Assembly: GCA_023430565.1 (NCBI GenBank)
Contig: JAEZAD010000123.1
Coordinates: forward strand, 1 to 30,473
Reading direction: 5' to 3'
Origin: Verrucomicrobiota bacterium
GTDB taxonomy: Bacteria > Verrucomicrobiota > Verrucomicrobiia > Opitutales > Opitutaceae
Length of the DNA stretch: 30,473 bases
Shown here: one piece after another, positions 15,947-23,023 of the stretch
Layout of the letters: each line of letters opens with the position of its first letter
How positions within the stretch are numbered: the stretch's first letter is position 1
Translations under genes and position numbers: made by a program
Notes under the pieces: model-generated
What the model was told of the DNA's origin: nothing
Database searches by the model: none
What the model saw: only the letters and a program-made list of their open reading frames with translations

Positions 15947-18022
15947 TCACTCTTCCCGAAAACCCACCCCTGGCTCGAATGTAATCACGTGCAGCCTCCG
16001 CGCCTGCGCCTGCACCACCCCGCTCCACCGCTGCGGCTCCGCCTCCGGCCCTGTGCTCAACTCGATCGCCACTTCGCGCGCCCCTTCCGCAATCGCCCGC
16101 CGCCATTCGTCAATCGCCGGGCCGTCCCGCCCGATGCCTTTCGCTTCGAAACTCCGCTCCTCCGTCACCCCATCGATCGTCACCCGCACGACCACCGCCG
16201 CCCGCCGCGGCTTCTCCGTCGACCGCCCGCGCATGTGCACCGGTTTCGCCGCCTCCGCCGCCGGATCCGCCTCGGTCGGCGTCACCATCTCACCCAGCGC
16301 CTTGAACGAAAACACCAGCTCCGGCCCCGCCGGCGCGGGATTGGTCACGCGTAATCGGCTCGGCAAAACCACCGCCGCCGCCAACACCATCGCCAACACC
16401 GCGCCACCCAACGCAATCTTCCATCCCCCCGACCGCCCCGCCGCGCAACCCGCCGCCCCGTCGCGCCGAAATTCTTCCGCCACCCGCCGCACGTCTCCGG
16501 GCCGCGACGGATCGAAATCCACCACGCGCCACGCCCCGCCCCCTTCGGCCCGCTCCGGCCGAAACACCGGACTCCGCTCGCCCGCCATCCGCATCGCCAC
16601 CCAGCGATTCCCATCCCGTGCCGCCGCCTCACTCCGCGCATCCCGCACCACCAACACGCCCCTCACTCCGAACTTTGCCGCCAACCGCTCCACGAACTTC
16701 GGCCGCACCCACGACGCCGTCGGCACCGCGAGCACCTGATACGCCGGCAACCGCTCCCGCCACGCCTCCGCCGCAAATCGCGCCATGCCCCCGTCAATGT
16801 CCGCCCCCACCAACGCCACCCACCGCCCGCCCCCCGCCGCAATCTCCCGCTCCAGCCGCGCCTCCTCCACCCGCGTGTCGAACCACGGCAGCGAAATCCC
16901 TTCCGAGTCGCACGAGCCCGCACACACCGCGCAGCCGACGCACTTCGCCGGATCGACCCACGCCTGCGACGCAAACCGTTTCCCGTCCGTCCGCGCCACC
17001 ATCGTGATCGCGTCGAACGGACAATCCTGCACGCACTGCGTGCACGCGTGACAACGCGCCGGTTCCACCACCGCCTGAAAACTCGCCGGCTTTCTCCACC
17101 GCCCCAACACCCACGGCACCGCCGCCGCCCCGACGATTATTCCACCTAGCGCCAGCCATAATCCCGCATCCTGCCAGCGCAACGCCAGCGCCAGCGGCGC
17201 CAGATACCACGCGTCCACCGTAAAACCCTCCGCCTTCACCGCCATCGCCGCCGGCGCGTCCAGCGGCGCCGGCACCACCACCGCCGCCACCGCCAGCGCC
17301 ATTGTCATCGCCAGCGCGAGCCGCCGGTTCGGCAGCAGTTTCGCCCGGCTCACCCGCGTCAGATGCACCGCCAGCCCCACCGCGATTCCCAGCGGCAGCA
17401 GCATGTGCGTGAAAAACACCACGAAGAACAGCAGGCTCGGCACCAGCCGGTCCGTCACATACAGCCGCCCCATCGGCTCGCCAAAAATCGGCAGTCCATC
17501 GAGCAGCCGCATCGACGCCACCGCCACCTGCTGCGCCGGCTGATCCCACACGAGCCAATAACCCGTCCAGCCAATGAACCACACCAACGCAATCATCCCC
17601 ACGCCGCTCACCCACGGCAGCCACCGCGCCCCGCCAAACTTCCGCGCAAAAAACACCCGCGCCGCGTGCAGGAGAATAAACAACATCGCCAGATCCGAAC
17701 TGTAACGATGCACCGCCCGCACCCACCCGCCCAGCGTCGGCCCCGTCAGCGCCGCGATCGACGGATACGCGAACTGTAAACTCGGCGAATACCACACCAG
17801 CAGTGCCACCCCCGACACCACCGCCACCACCAACGCGAAATTCGCCGCCGCCCCCGTCTGCGCCAGGGGATTCAGTTCCGCCGGCAGCCACCGCTGCACC
17901 ACGCCATCCAGCCACGCACACGCCCGATCCACCCGCACCAAAAACCCGTCGATTCTGGTCGCAGGTGGAACCCGACCTCCGGCCGGGCTTTCCCGCGTAA
18001 TCTCTTCCTCCACCTCGATCAC
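15947..18022 (-). CDS. Cytochrome b / 2x[4Fe-4S] ferredoxin / MvhD-like fusion protein
   Basis: A 691-residue fusion. Residues 55-235 form a cytochrome b N-terminal domain with two His pairs of correct spacing, His105/His119 and His206/His220, for two b haems. Two further helices follow (about 235-305). Residues 320-375 hold two [4Fe-4S] motifs: Cys324, 327, 330, 334 and Cys361, 364, 367, 371. Residues 400-510 align with MvhD/FlpD, the small subunit linking heterodisulfide reductase to hydrogenase (VLAVPTASWVRPKFV, GVRGVLVV, a GNRW segment), but none of the MvhD cysteines remains. A membrane helix (533-553) and an extracytoplasmic C-terminal domain (560-691) complete it. The GTG start overlaps the SCO stop codon (GTGA) and is preceded by GGAGGAGG. 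It probably passes electrons across or along the membrane to the haem-copper complex; donor unknown. Confidence 0.88.
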   Translation of the reverse strand: MIEVEEEITRESPAGGRVPPATRIDGFLVRVDRACAWLDGVVQRWLPAELNPLAQTGAAANFALVVAVVSGVALLVWYSPSLQFAYPSIAALTGPTLGGWVRAVHRYSSDLAMLFILLHAARVFFARKFGGARWLPWVSGVGMIALVWFIGWTGYWLVWDQPAQQVAVASMRLLDGLPIFGEPMGRLYVTDRLVPSLLFFVVFFTHMLLPLGIAVGLAVHLTRVSRAKLLPNRRLALAMTMALAVAAVVVPAPLDAPAAMAVKAEGFTVDAWYLAPLALALRWQDAGLWLALGGIIVGAAAVPWVLGRWRKPASFQAVVEPARCHACTQCVQDCPFDAITMVARTDGKRFASQAWVDPAKCVGCAVCAGSCDSEGISLPWFDTRVEEARLEREIAAGGGRWVALVGADIDGGMARFAAEAWRERLPAYQVLAVPTASWVRPKFVERLAAKFGVRGVLVVRDARSEAAARDGNRWVAMRMAGERSPVFRPERAEGGGAWRVVDFDPSRPGDVRRVAEEFRRDGAAGCAAGRSGGWKIALGGAVLAMVLAAAVVLPSRLRVTNPAPAGPELVFSFKALGEMVTPTEADPAAEAAKPVHMRGRSTEKPRRAAVVVRVTIDGVTEERSFEAKGIGRDGPAIDEWRRAIAEGAREVAIELSTGPEAEPQRWSGVVQAQARRLHVITFEPGVGFREE

Positions 18023-18975
18023 AACCGCCCCGCCTCCTCCGCCAGCGATACCATCGCCTCGCGCAACCACGGCCGGTGCCGCGCATCCAGCGTAAACCGA
18101 TACGCGATCTCCCCGCGCGCATCGATCGCCAGAAACAGGTTCGCATGATCCACCACGCCGGTCTGCGGATTCCGCACCGCCGCGAACCCGAGCCGCGTCA
18201 GCAGTTCGTGCATCGCCGCCGGCTCGCCGTTGAGAAAACGAAATTCCGGATACGTGAAACCGTAGCCTTCCGTCACCTGCTCCATCAGCTCGCGCGTGTC
18301 GTATTCGGGATTCAACGACAGCGCCGCCACCGCCACCCGCGCCCTCGCCTCCTCCGGCAGCGCGTCCAGCAGCGCCTTCGTCTCGCGCAGAATCTCCGGA
18401 CACGCCGTGGAGCAATACGCATACACCCCGGTCACCAGCACCGCCCGCCCGCGCAACTCCTCGAGCGAAAACGCGCGCCCTTTCTGATCCACCAACGCCG
18501 CCGCCGGCACCGCCAGCCGCGTGCGAATCCGCTCGCCCGGAAACGGCGGCAGCGCCGCCTCCCCCGCCGGCCGCCCATACGCATACAACGCCCCCATCGC
18601 CATCGCCGCTGCCACGATGCCCGCCGCCGCTGAATTCCAATGCCGCGCCCACCCCGCCAGCGTCCGCAGCTTCCGCAGCCCGGCGCGCCAGAGAAAAACC
18701 GCCACGCCCACCACAAACGCCGGCTCCACCAGCATCACCCAGACCGCCGCCCACTCCATCCCGCCCGTCCGCGCATCGTATCCAAAACACCACTGCTTGA
18801 ACTCGCGCGCAAACCCACCCCACGCCCCCGTGCTCTCCGGCGCAAACACCACCGCCAGCAGAAACGCCTCATACACCACCGCCGCCGCGAGCAGAAACAA
18901 CGGCAGCCCCGCACCGGTGAAGAACCCCCGCACCCCGCCCGACGTTTCATCGATCGTTTCCACGTGAACCTTCAT
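18019..18975 (-). CDS. SCO1/SenC-type copper chaperone with N-terminal membrane domain
   Basis: A 318-residue protein. The C-terminal part (from about 145) is a thioredoxin-fold SCO domain with the CxxxC copper motif (Cys188, Cys192 in YCSTACPE) and the copper-binding His277 in VVDHANLFLAID; such proteins load or reduce the CuA centre of subunit II. Unlike ordinary SCO proteins, which have one anchor, this one has three hydrophobic helices at about 23-45, 75-97 and 115-133. ATG at 18975 was chosen because upstream codons are part of an intergenic hairpin. It lies 54 bp after the subunit I gene and overlaps the next gene by four bases, consistent with one operon that supplies copper to the CuA subunit encoded there. 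Confidence 0.9.
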   Translation of the reverse strand: MKVHVETIDETSGGVRGFFTGAGLPLFLLAAAVVYEAFLLAVVFAPESTGAWGGFAREFKQWCFGYDARTGGMEWAAVWVMLVEPAFVVGVAVFLWRAGLRKLRTLAGWARHWNSAAAGIVAAAMAMGALYAYGRPAGEAALPPFPGERIRTRLAVPAAALVDQKGRAFSLEELRGRAVLVTGVYAYCSTACPEILRETKALLDALPEEARARVAVAALSLNPEYDTRELMEQVTEGYGFTYPEFRFLNGEPAAMHELLTRLGFAAVRNPQTGVVDHANLFLAIDARGEIAYRFTLDARHRPWLREAMVSLAEEAGRL

Positions 18976-18999
18976 TTTTCGACTGCGGCGCTTCGGCCA

Positions 19000-19020
19000 G
19001 GGCGGGTCTCGGACCCGCCC
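19000..19020. repeat. GGGCGGGTC hairpin between subunit I and SCO genes
   Basis: GGGCGGGTC (19000-19008) and GACCCGCCC (19012-19020) are perfect nine-base arms around TCG. There is no T run on either side. Within an operon this may stabilise the upstream mRNA or weaken readthrough; the simple sequence also suits a dispersed REP-like repeat. Confidence 0.55.
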
Positions 19021-19029
19021 CACGCCTCC

Positions 19030-20748
19030 TCACCTCACCGGCCACACCTCCGCCAGCGCCTTCCAGTTCGCGAAATAGTAAACCGCGAAGCACGCGAGAA
19101 ACACCCCCGTCAGCGCCACCGTTCCTTTCATCGCCCAGTGATCGTGCGCCAGCGATCCTTCCTTCGCGCCACCGAGCGCCTTCGCCGTCCCCCAGTCGAA
19201 GATCGGCCGGCCTTCGTTCTTCTCCCCGAACAGAATCGTGCCCACGCACAACACCACGAAGAGCAGCAACCCGATCACCGCCAGAATCGCACCGATCCCC
19301 ATCACTCCGAGAAACAGATGCGCCGCCGGTCCAAACACGCCCGCCGGTTCGATGTCGTAATCCCGCCGCGGCACGCCGAGCGACCCGGCAAACGACATCC
19401 CGAGCGACACCAGCAAAATCCCGCCGCCAAACAGCCACGGCTGCAGCCGCGCCGCACTCTTCCAAATGAAGTCCCGCCGGAAGATCAGCGGAATCACGTA
19501 AAACGTCAGCGCCATGAACGCCAGGCTCGTGCCGCCCACCACCGTCGCGTGGAAATGACCCGTGATCCGCAGCGTGTTGTGCGCGATGATATTGATCTGC
19601 TGCGTGCCGAGCGTGACGCCCGTGATGCCGCCGATGAAACCGAAGATCAGCAGCGACAGCACGAAGCCCGCAAACGCCGGATTCCGCCACGGCGCCGAGG
19701 TCACCCAGCCAAACAGGCCTTTCATGTAGCCCTTCTCGCGCATCGCCATCTCGACCGACGCCGGAACCGTGAACCCGTGGATCATCGACGCCAGCACCGC
19801 GAGATACATCGCATACGACGTGTTCCAGATCTTCCACGTCGAACCCACGCCCGGATCAACCAGCAGGTGATGCGCCGACGCGAGATTGATGAACAACACA
19901 TACAGCACGAACGCCCCGCGACATACCGTTTCATTCACCGGCTTCGCCCCCGTCGAGAGCTGCGCGATCAAATACCAGATCGCCACCATCGCACACACGT
20001 TCACCTGCTGCGACTGGTGACCCAGCCCCCACCAGATCATCCGATACCACATCGGATCCGGCTGCGCCGTCCAACCCATCGAATAGGTGAACGTCGGGAT
20101 CATCACGATCGCCCCGTGCAACAGCGTCACCACCGCGATGATCGCCGCCGCCGTCGCACCAAACGTCACCAGCGGCATCGAGCCTTCATACGTCTTGTCG
20201 CGCCGCGCGATGTAGAGCGTCGCGAAGAAATTGAACACACCCACCAACGTCCCCACCGCCACGAGAATGATGCCGAGATAAAACAGCGGGTGCGCCAGCA
20301 GCGGCAGATAACTCGTCATCAACACGTCCGCCTGCCCCTTCAGAATGATGTAATCCACCATCACCGCGCCCGTGAGCATCATCCCAAACGAAACCCACGC
20401 CACCTTCCGCGAATACAGCCGCGAGTTCAGCGGCACCGTGCACGCAAAATAGAGAACCGCGACCTCGAAGAACAGTATCCAGAAAATGAGCATGTTCAGC
20501 CCATGGAAGGTCAGGATCCGATAAAACCAGTCGACCGGCAGCAGGTGCACCGCCTGCCAGCGCGTCAGCGCGAGCAGGATCGCAGCGATCCCGCCGAGCA
20601 GCAGGAAGACGACCGCGCTCACCGCGTTGAGTTTGATGAAGCGTTGCGCCGCGAGGCAGACCGACAGCCCGGTCGTGTCGCAGCGGCGGCTTTGCGCACC
20701 GTCGGCATTGAGCGCCGTCGGCACGGGAAGAGTGGCGGAAGTGGACAT
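19030..20748 (-). CDS. B-type haem-copper oxidoreductase subunit I lacking the active-site Tyr (putative NO reductase)
   Basis: A 572-residue catalytic subunit with about 12-14 helices. It resembles the B family (Thermus ba3) in several stretches: LTFHGLNM, LPLLAHPLFYLG, HHLLVDPG, FTVPASVEM and KGLFGWV. Low-spin haem ligands are His82 and His400; His398 binds the high-spin haem; CuB ligands are His244, His293 and His294. In oxygen reductases of this family the residue four after the first CuB His is the cross-linked Tyr (GHPxVY); here the stretch is GHQSQQVN, so it is Gln248. Absence of that Tyr is the mark of NO reductases within the superfamily, hence the proposed function NO to N2O. It is co-transcribed with a CuA subunit II, 28 bp upstream; AAGGA precedes the ATG. 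Confidence 0.88.
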   Translation of the reverse strand: MSTSATLPVPTALNADGAQSRRCDTTGLSVCLAAQRFIKLNAVSAVVFLLLGGIAAILLALTRWQAVHLLPVDWFYRILTFHGLNMLIFWILFFEVAVLYFACTVPLNSRLYSRKVAWVSFGMMLTGAVMVDYIILKGQADVLMTSYLPLLAHPLFYLGIILVAVGTLVGVFNFFATLYIARRDKTYEGSMPLVTFGATAAAIIAVVTLLHGAIVMIPTFTYSMGWTAQPDPMWYRMIWWGLGHQSQQVNVCAMVAIWYLIAQLSTGAKPVNETVCRGAFVLYVLFINLASAHHLLVDPGVGSTWKIWNTSYAMYLAVLASMIHGFTVPASVEMAMREKGYMKGLFGWVTSAPWRNPAFAGFVLSLLIFGFIGGITGVTLGTQQINIIAHNTLRITGHFHATVVGGTSLAFMALTFYVIPLIFRRDFIWKSAARLQPWLFGGGILLVSLGMSFAGSLGVPRRDYDIEPAGVFGPAAHLFLGVMGIGAILAVIGLLLFVVLCVGTILFGEKNEGRPIFDWGTAKALGGAKEGSLAHDHWAMKGTVALTGVFLACFAVYYFANWKALAEVWPVR

Positions 20749-20776
20749 GATTAAAATTCCTTCGATTACGTTGCGC

Positions 20777-21301
20777 TCACTCGACCAGGATCTTCCCGAT
20801 CATCTTGTCGTGCCCGATCCCGCAGAACTCGTTGCACACGATCGTGAATTCGCCCTTCGACGTCGGCGTGATCGTCAGCACGTGGTCATAGCCGGGCAGC
20901 ACCTGAAAATTCATATTGAGCGGCTGCAGCGAAAAACCGTGCTGCAAATCCAGCGACGACAAGTGCAGCCGATACGTCTCGCCCTGCCGCAACTTAAGCA
21001 CCGGCGACCATGACCACATCCGCGCGAGCAAATAAGCCTCGCCCCCCGGCGCCGGCTCGGCAATCGGCACGCCATTCAGCTCGCCGACCTTGTTCGCCGC
21101 CGTGAACTGCTCCACGCGCGCCATATAGGCGTCGTTGGAAACCGAATACGCTTCACCGCGGCTGTTCTGCTTTCCGCGAAAATGCCAGAACGGCATCATC
21201 AGGCTCATCACGAAGCACCAGAGCAGCGCGAGGCCGATCCAGAGCTTTTCGGCGCCCGCCGGCGCCTTGAACCAGCCGCGTTCAGGAATGGAGAGGCTCA
21301 T
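20777..21301 (-). CDS. Haem-copper oxidoreductase subunit II with CuA site
   Basis: A 174-residue subunit II with one N-terminal membrane helix (about 19-40) and a periplasmic cupredoxin domain. The CuA site is complete: His121, and CNEFCGIGHDKM giving Cys156, Glu158 (backbone ligand), Cys160, His164 and Met167. CuA accepts electrons from a c-type cytochrome or another soluble donor and passes them to the low-spin haem of subunit I. Classical cNOR and qNOR lack CuA, so this sets the complex apart from them. GAGGA overlaps the stop codon of the 49-residue upstream gene, seven bases before the ATG, suggesting translational coupling. Confidence 0.93.
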   Translation of the reverse strand: MSLSIPERGWFKAPAGAEKLWIGLALLWCFVMSLMMPFWHFRGKQNSRGEAYSVSNDAYMARVEQFTAANKVGELNGVPIAEPAPGGEAYLLARMWSWSPVLKLRQGETYRLHLSSLDLQHGFSLQPLNMNFQVLPGYDHVLTITPTSKGEFTIVCNEFCGIGHDKMIGKILVE

Positions 21302-21310
21302 GGGCGTTCC

Positions 21311-21460
21311 TCAGGGCAGCGTCGCCGGTTTCACCAACGTGAGTTCGACCCAGCCCCACAGGGTGTAGGAGACGAACGGAATCGCGACGCCGAGCACGAG
21401 CAGGAGCCACGGATTGTCCATGAGCCGCTTCAGCCATGGTTCTTGGTTTTCTTTTTTCAT
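21311..21460 (-). CDS. 49-residue single-helix membrane protein of the haem-copper operon
   Basis: A short protein with a charged N-terminus (MKKENQEPWLKRL), one membrane helix at about 18-39 and a short tail. Its ATG overlaps the stop codon of the preceding gene (ATGA), and its own stop is nine bases before the subunit II ATG, so it is almost certainly translated. Size and topology recall accessory peptides such as subunit IIa of ba3 oxidase or CcoQ of cbb3; homology to either is not evident. It is probably a structural subunit of this complex. Confidence 0.78.
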   Translation of the reverse strand: MKKENQEPWLKRLMDNPWLLLVLGVAIPFVSYTLWGWVELTLVKPATLP

Positions 21461-22905
21461 GTTGGGAGATTCGCCGTTTCCACCGCCCGCCGTCCCCACC
21501 ACCCGCGCATCTCGCGCAGCACGAGGAACAGAAACCACAGCCCGCCCGCCGTCGCCACCAGCCCGCCCAGCCCCATCACCACCAGCCCGACCACCTCGCC
21601 CGCGCTGCGCACATGCTGCTCCGCCGCATACGCCTTTCGCCCGAGCCCATACGCACCGCCAATCGCAAACCCCAGCGCGAACACCGTCTGCCCCACGCCA
21701 AACGTCCCCAGCTGCCACTTCGCGCTCGTCCATGTGTGTTCGCGCAAACCCTCGCCGCGATCCCGCCGCACCGCATCGCATACGAAATACGCCGCCGCCA
21801 TGAACGCCACCGTCACCGCGCCCAACGATGCGTGATAATGCGCCGGCACGAGTGTCGTCGATCCGCGGATACACGCACCCAAAATCATCCCCAGCACCGC
21901 CAGCCCCGCACTCGCGAAAAACCCCGCCAACGCCACCCGCGTCGCAGCGCGGGAACCCGCCCGCAAGCGATCCTTCTTCGCGTCCCAAACCCTTCGCGCC
22001 CCCACGACCACCACCACCACCACCGCCGGAAAAATCCCCCACCGCATCAACTGCGTCGCTCCGCTGTGATACAACGTATCCAGCGTCCCGCGCAGCGTCA
22101 GCAGCGGCATCGCCAATTGCGGCAGCACCAGCAGCGCAAATACCCCGCGCGCCGCCCGCGTCGAAAACACCGGTCCCCCCGTCACTCGCGCCAGCAGCCA
22201 CAGCCACACCGCCAGCATCGCGCTCGCATTCGCCGCCTGCAGCACGTGCCCCGGCCCCCACGCCAGAAACTCCGCGCGCGTGTAAGCATCCGTCCCCGCC
22301 GGCAAGCCCGCCCGCGCCGACACCCATGTCGCCGCCGCGATCGCCACCAGCACCGTCGCCGCCTGCAATCCGATCGCCGCATCCCGCGGCAATTCGCTCC
22401 GCGCATCCGTCGGCTCCACCAGCGAACGCAACAGAAACGCCAGCATCCCCACGAAGAACATCGCCAGCCCCGCGCCGAACAGCGGGTGATCGATCACCGG
22501 CACGTAATTCGCCAGCACCGGCTGCGCCCCGCGCATCAACGCCCCCGCGAGCATCGCCACCACTCCACCGACCGCTCCGATAAACGCCCCCCGCGCCAGC
22601 GCTCCGCCACTCGCCGGCGCACGCAACGCCATCAATCCGCCGAGAAACGCGTAAAACCACACGACCAGCGCCAGGTCCACGTGCACCACGAGGCAGCGTT
22701 TGAAAAACAACGGATCGTCGATGATCCGCGACAACACCGGCAGCCGCCCCACCACCACCGAAAGCGACAACAGTCCCGCAATCACCAAACTTCCCACGGC
22801 CAGCGCACACCATAATTTCGCCTCCGCACTCACCGCCGCTCGCGCCACCGGCCGCGCTTCGATGCGCCGTGGCATCGCGACCGGGACAAACGTTGTCGAA
22901 ACCAT
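21457..22905 (-). CDS. Degenerate haem-copper subunit I-like membrane protein without CuB histidine pair
   Basis: A 482-residue polytopic membrane protein related to haem-copper subunit I. The stretch GPGHVLQAANASAMLAVW matches GLGHQSQQVNVCAMVAIW of the catalytic subunit, including the His (His220), a Gln three residues later and an Asn at +6. PAHYHASLGAVTVAFMAAAY matches its GHFH segment, keeping both haem histidines (His356, His358); an early HVDLALVVWF supplies the low-spin His (His75). The HH pair that completes CuB is absent: that region reads LVLPQLAMPLLT. It may hold haem but probably no binuclear centre. Start at 22905 is chosen because it lies 28 bases after the predicted transcription start; 22926 and 22956 are upstream alternatives, and the latter would precede that start. 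Confidence 0.82.
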   Translation of the reverse strand: MVSTTFVPVAMPRRIEARPVARAAVSAEAKLWCALAVGSLVIAGLLSLSVVVGRLPVLSRIIDDPLFFKRCLVVHVDLALVVWFYAFLGGLMALRAPASGGALARGAFIGAVGGVVAMLAGALMRGAQPVLANYVPVIDHPLFGAGLAMFFVGMLAFLLRSLVEPTDARSELPRDAAIGLQAATVLVAIAAATWVSARAGLPAGTDAYTRAEFLAWGPGHVLQAANASAMLAVWLWLLARVTGGPVFSTRAARGVFALLVLPQLAMPLLTLRGTLDTLYHSGATQLMRWGIFPAVVVVVVVGARRVWDAKKDRLRAGSRAATRVALAGFFASAGLAVLGMILGACIRGSTTLVPAHYHASLGAVTVAFMAAAYFVCDAVRRDRGEGLREHTWTSAKWQLGTFGVGQTVFALGFAIGGAYGLGRKAYAAEQHVRSAGEVVGLVVMGLGGLVATAGGLWFLFLVLREMRGWWGRRAVETANLPT

Positions 22906-22939
22906 CGAACTCGCTGGAGGAGTCATGGGGTGTGCCACG

Positions 22940-22945
22940 GTTATA
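22940..22945 (-). promoter_or_regulatory. -10 box TATAAC for the haem-copper operon
   Basis: Read on the minus strand the hexamer is TATAAC (5 of 6 consensus). It occupies -12 to -7 if transcription starts at 22933, the position that puts the FNR/DNR-type box at -41.5. Confidence 0.6.
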
Positions 22946-22967
22946 CGCGTTCGCACCGCTCCATTCC

Positions 22968-22981
22968 TTGATCCCGGTCAA
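22968..22981. promoter_or_regulatory. FNR/DNR-type binding site
   Basis: TTGATCCCGGTCAA fits the TTGAT-N4-ATCAA consensus of the CRP/FNR family with one change in the second half (G for A), a form also common for NO-responsive DNR/NnrR sites. It is extended to an 18-base near-palindrome with perfect CCTTGA/TCAAGG ends. It is centred 41.5 bp upstream of the start predicted from the minus-strand TATAAC, the class II activator spacing. On the plus strand, TACGCT falls at the mirrored position for ctaB. Activation under low oxygen or NO is inferred; the regulator is not in the window. Confidence 0.7.
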
Positions 22982-23003
22982 GGCTCCCGCCGAAAAAACG
23001 CGC

Positions 23004-23009
23004 TACGCT
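23004..23009 (+). promoter_or_regulatory. Candidate -10 box TACGCT for ctaB
   Basis: TACGCT matches the -10 consensus only at the key first, second and last positions, but it lies at the mirror-image distance from the FNR/DNR-type box as the opposite-strand TATAAC. The predicted start would be near 23016, eight bases before the GTG, giving an almost leaderless mRNA. Confidence 0.35.
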
Positions 23010-23023
23010 CCGATCCGTTCGCC

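Noticed and set aside
19030..20748. Assignment of subunit I as an ordinary cytochrome c oxidase
   Set aside because: The residue at the cross-linked Tyr position is Gln. A Tyr from the next helix, as in cbb3, cannot be wholly excluded, but the rest of the protein is B-type, where the Tyr is in the helix examined.
18640..20754. A 704-codon plus-strand open frame opposite the SCO and subunit I genes
   Set aside because: The product is an Arg/His/Pro-rich string without recognisable fold, while both opposite genes are complete with metal-binding motifs.
22906..22956. Upstream starts at 22956 or 22926 for the degenerate haem-copper subunit
   Set aside because: 22956 precedes the predicted transcription start, and 22926 would leave a leader of only seven bases; neither has a ribosome-binding site. 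22905 is preferred without certainty.
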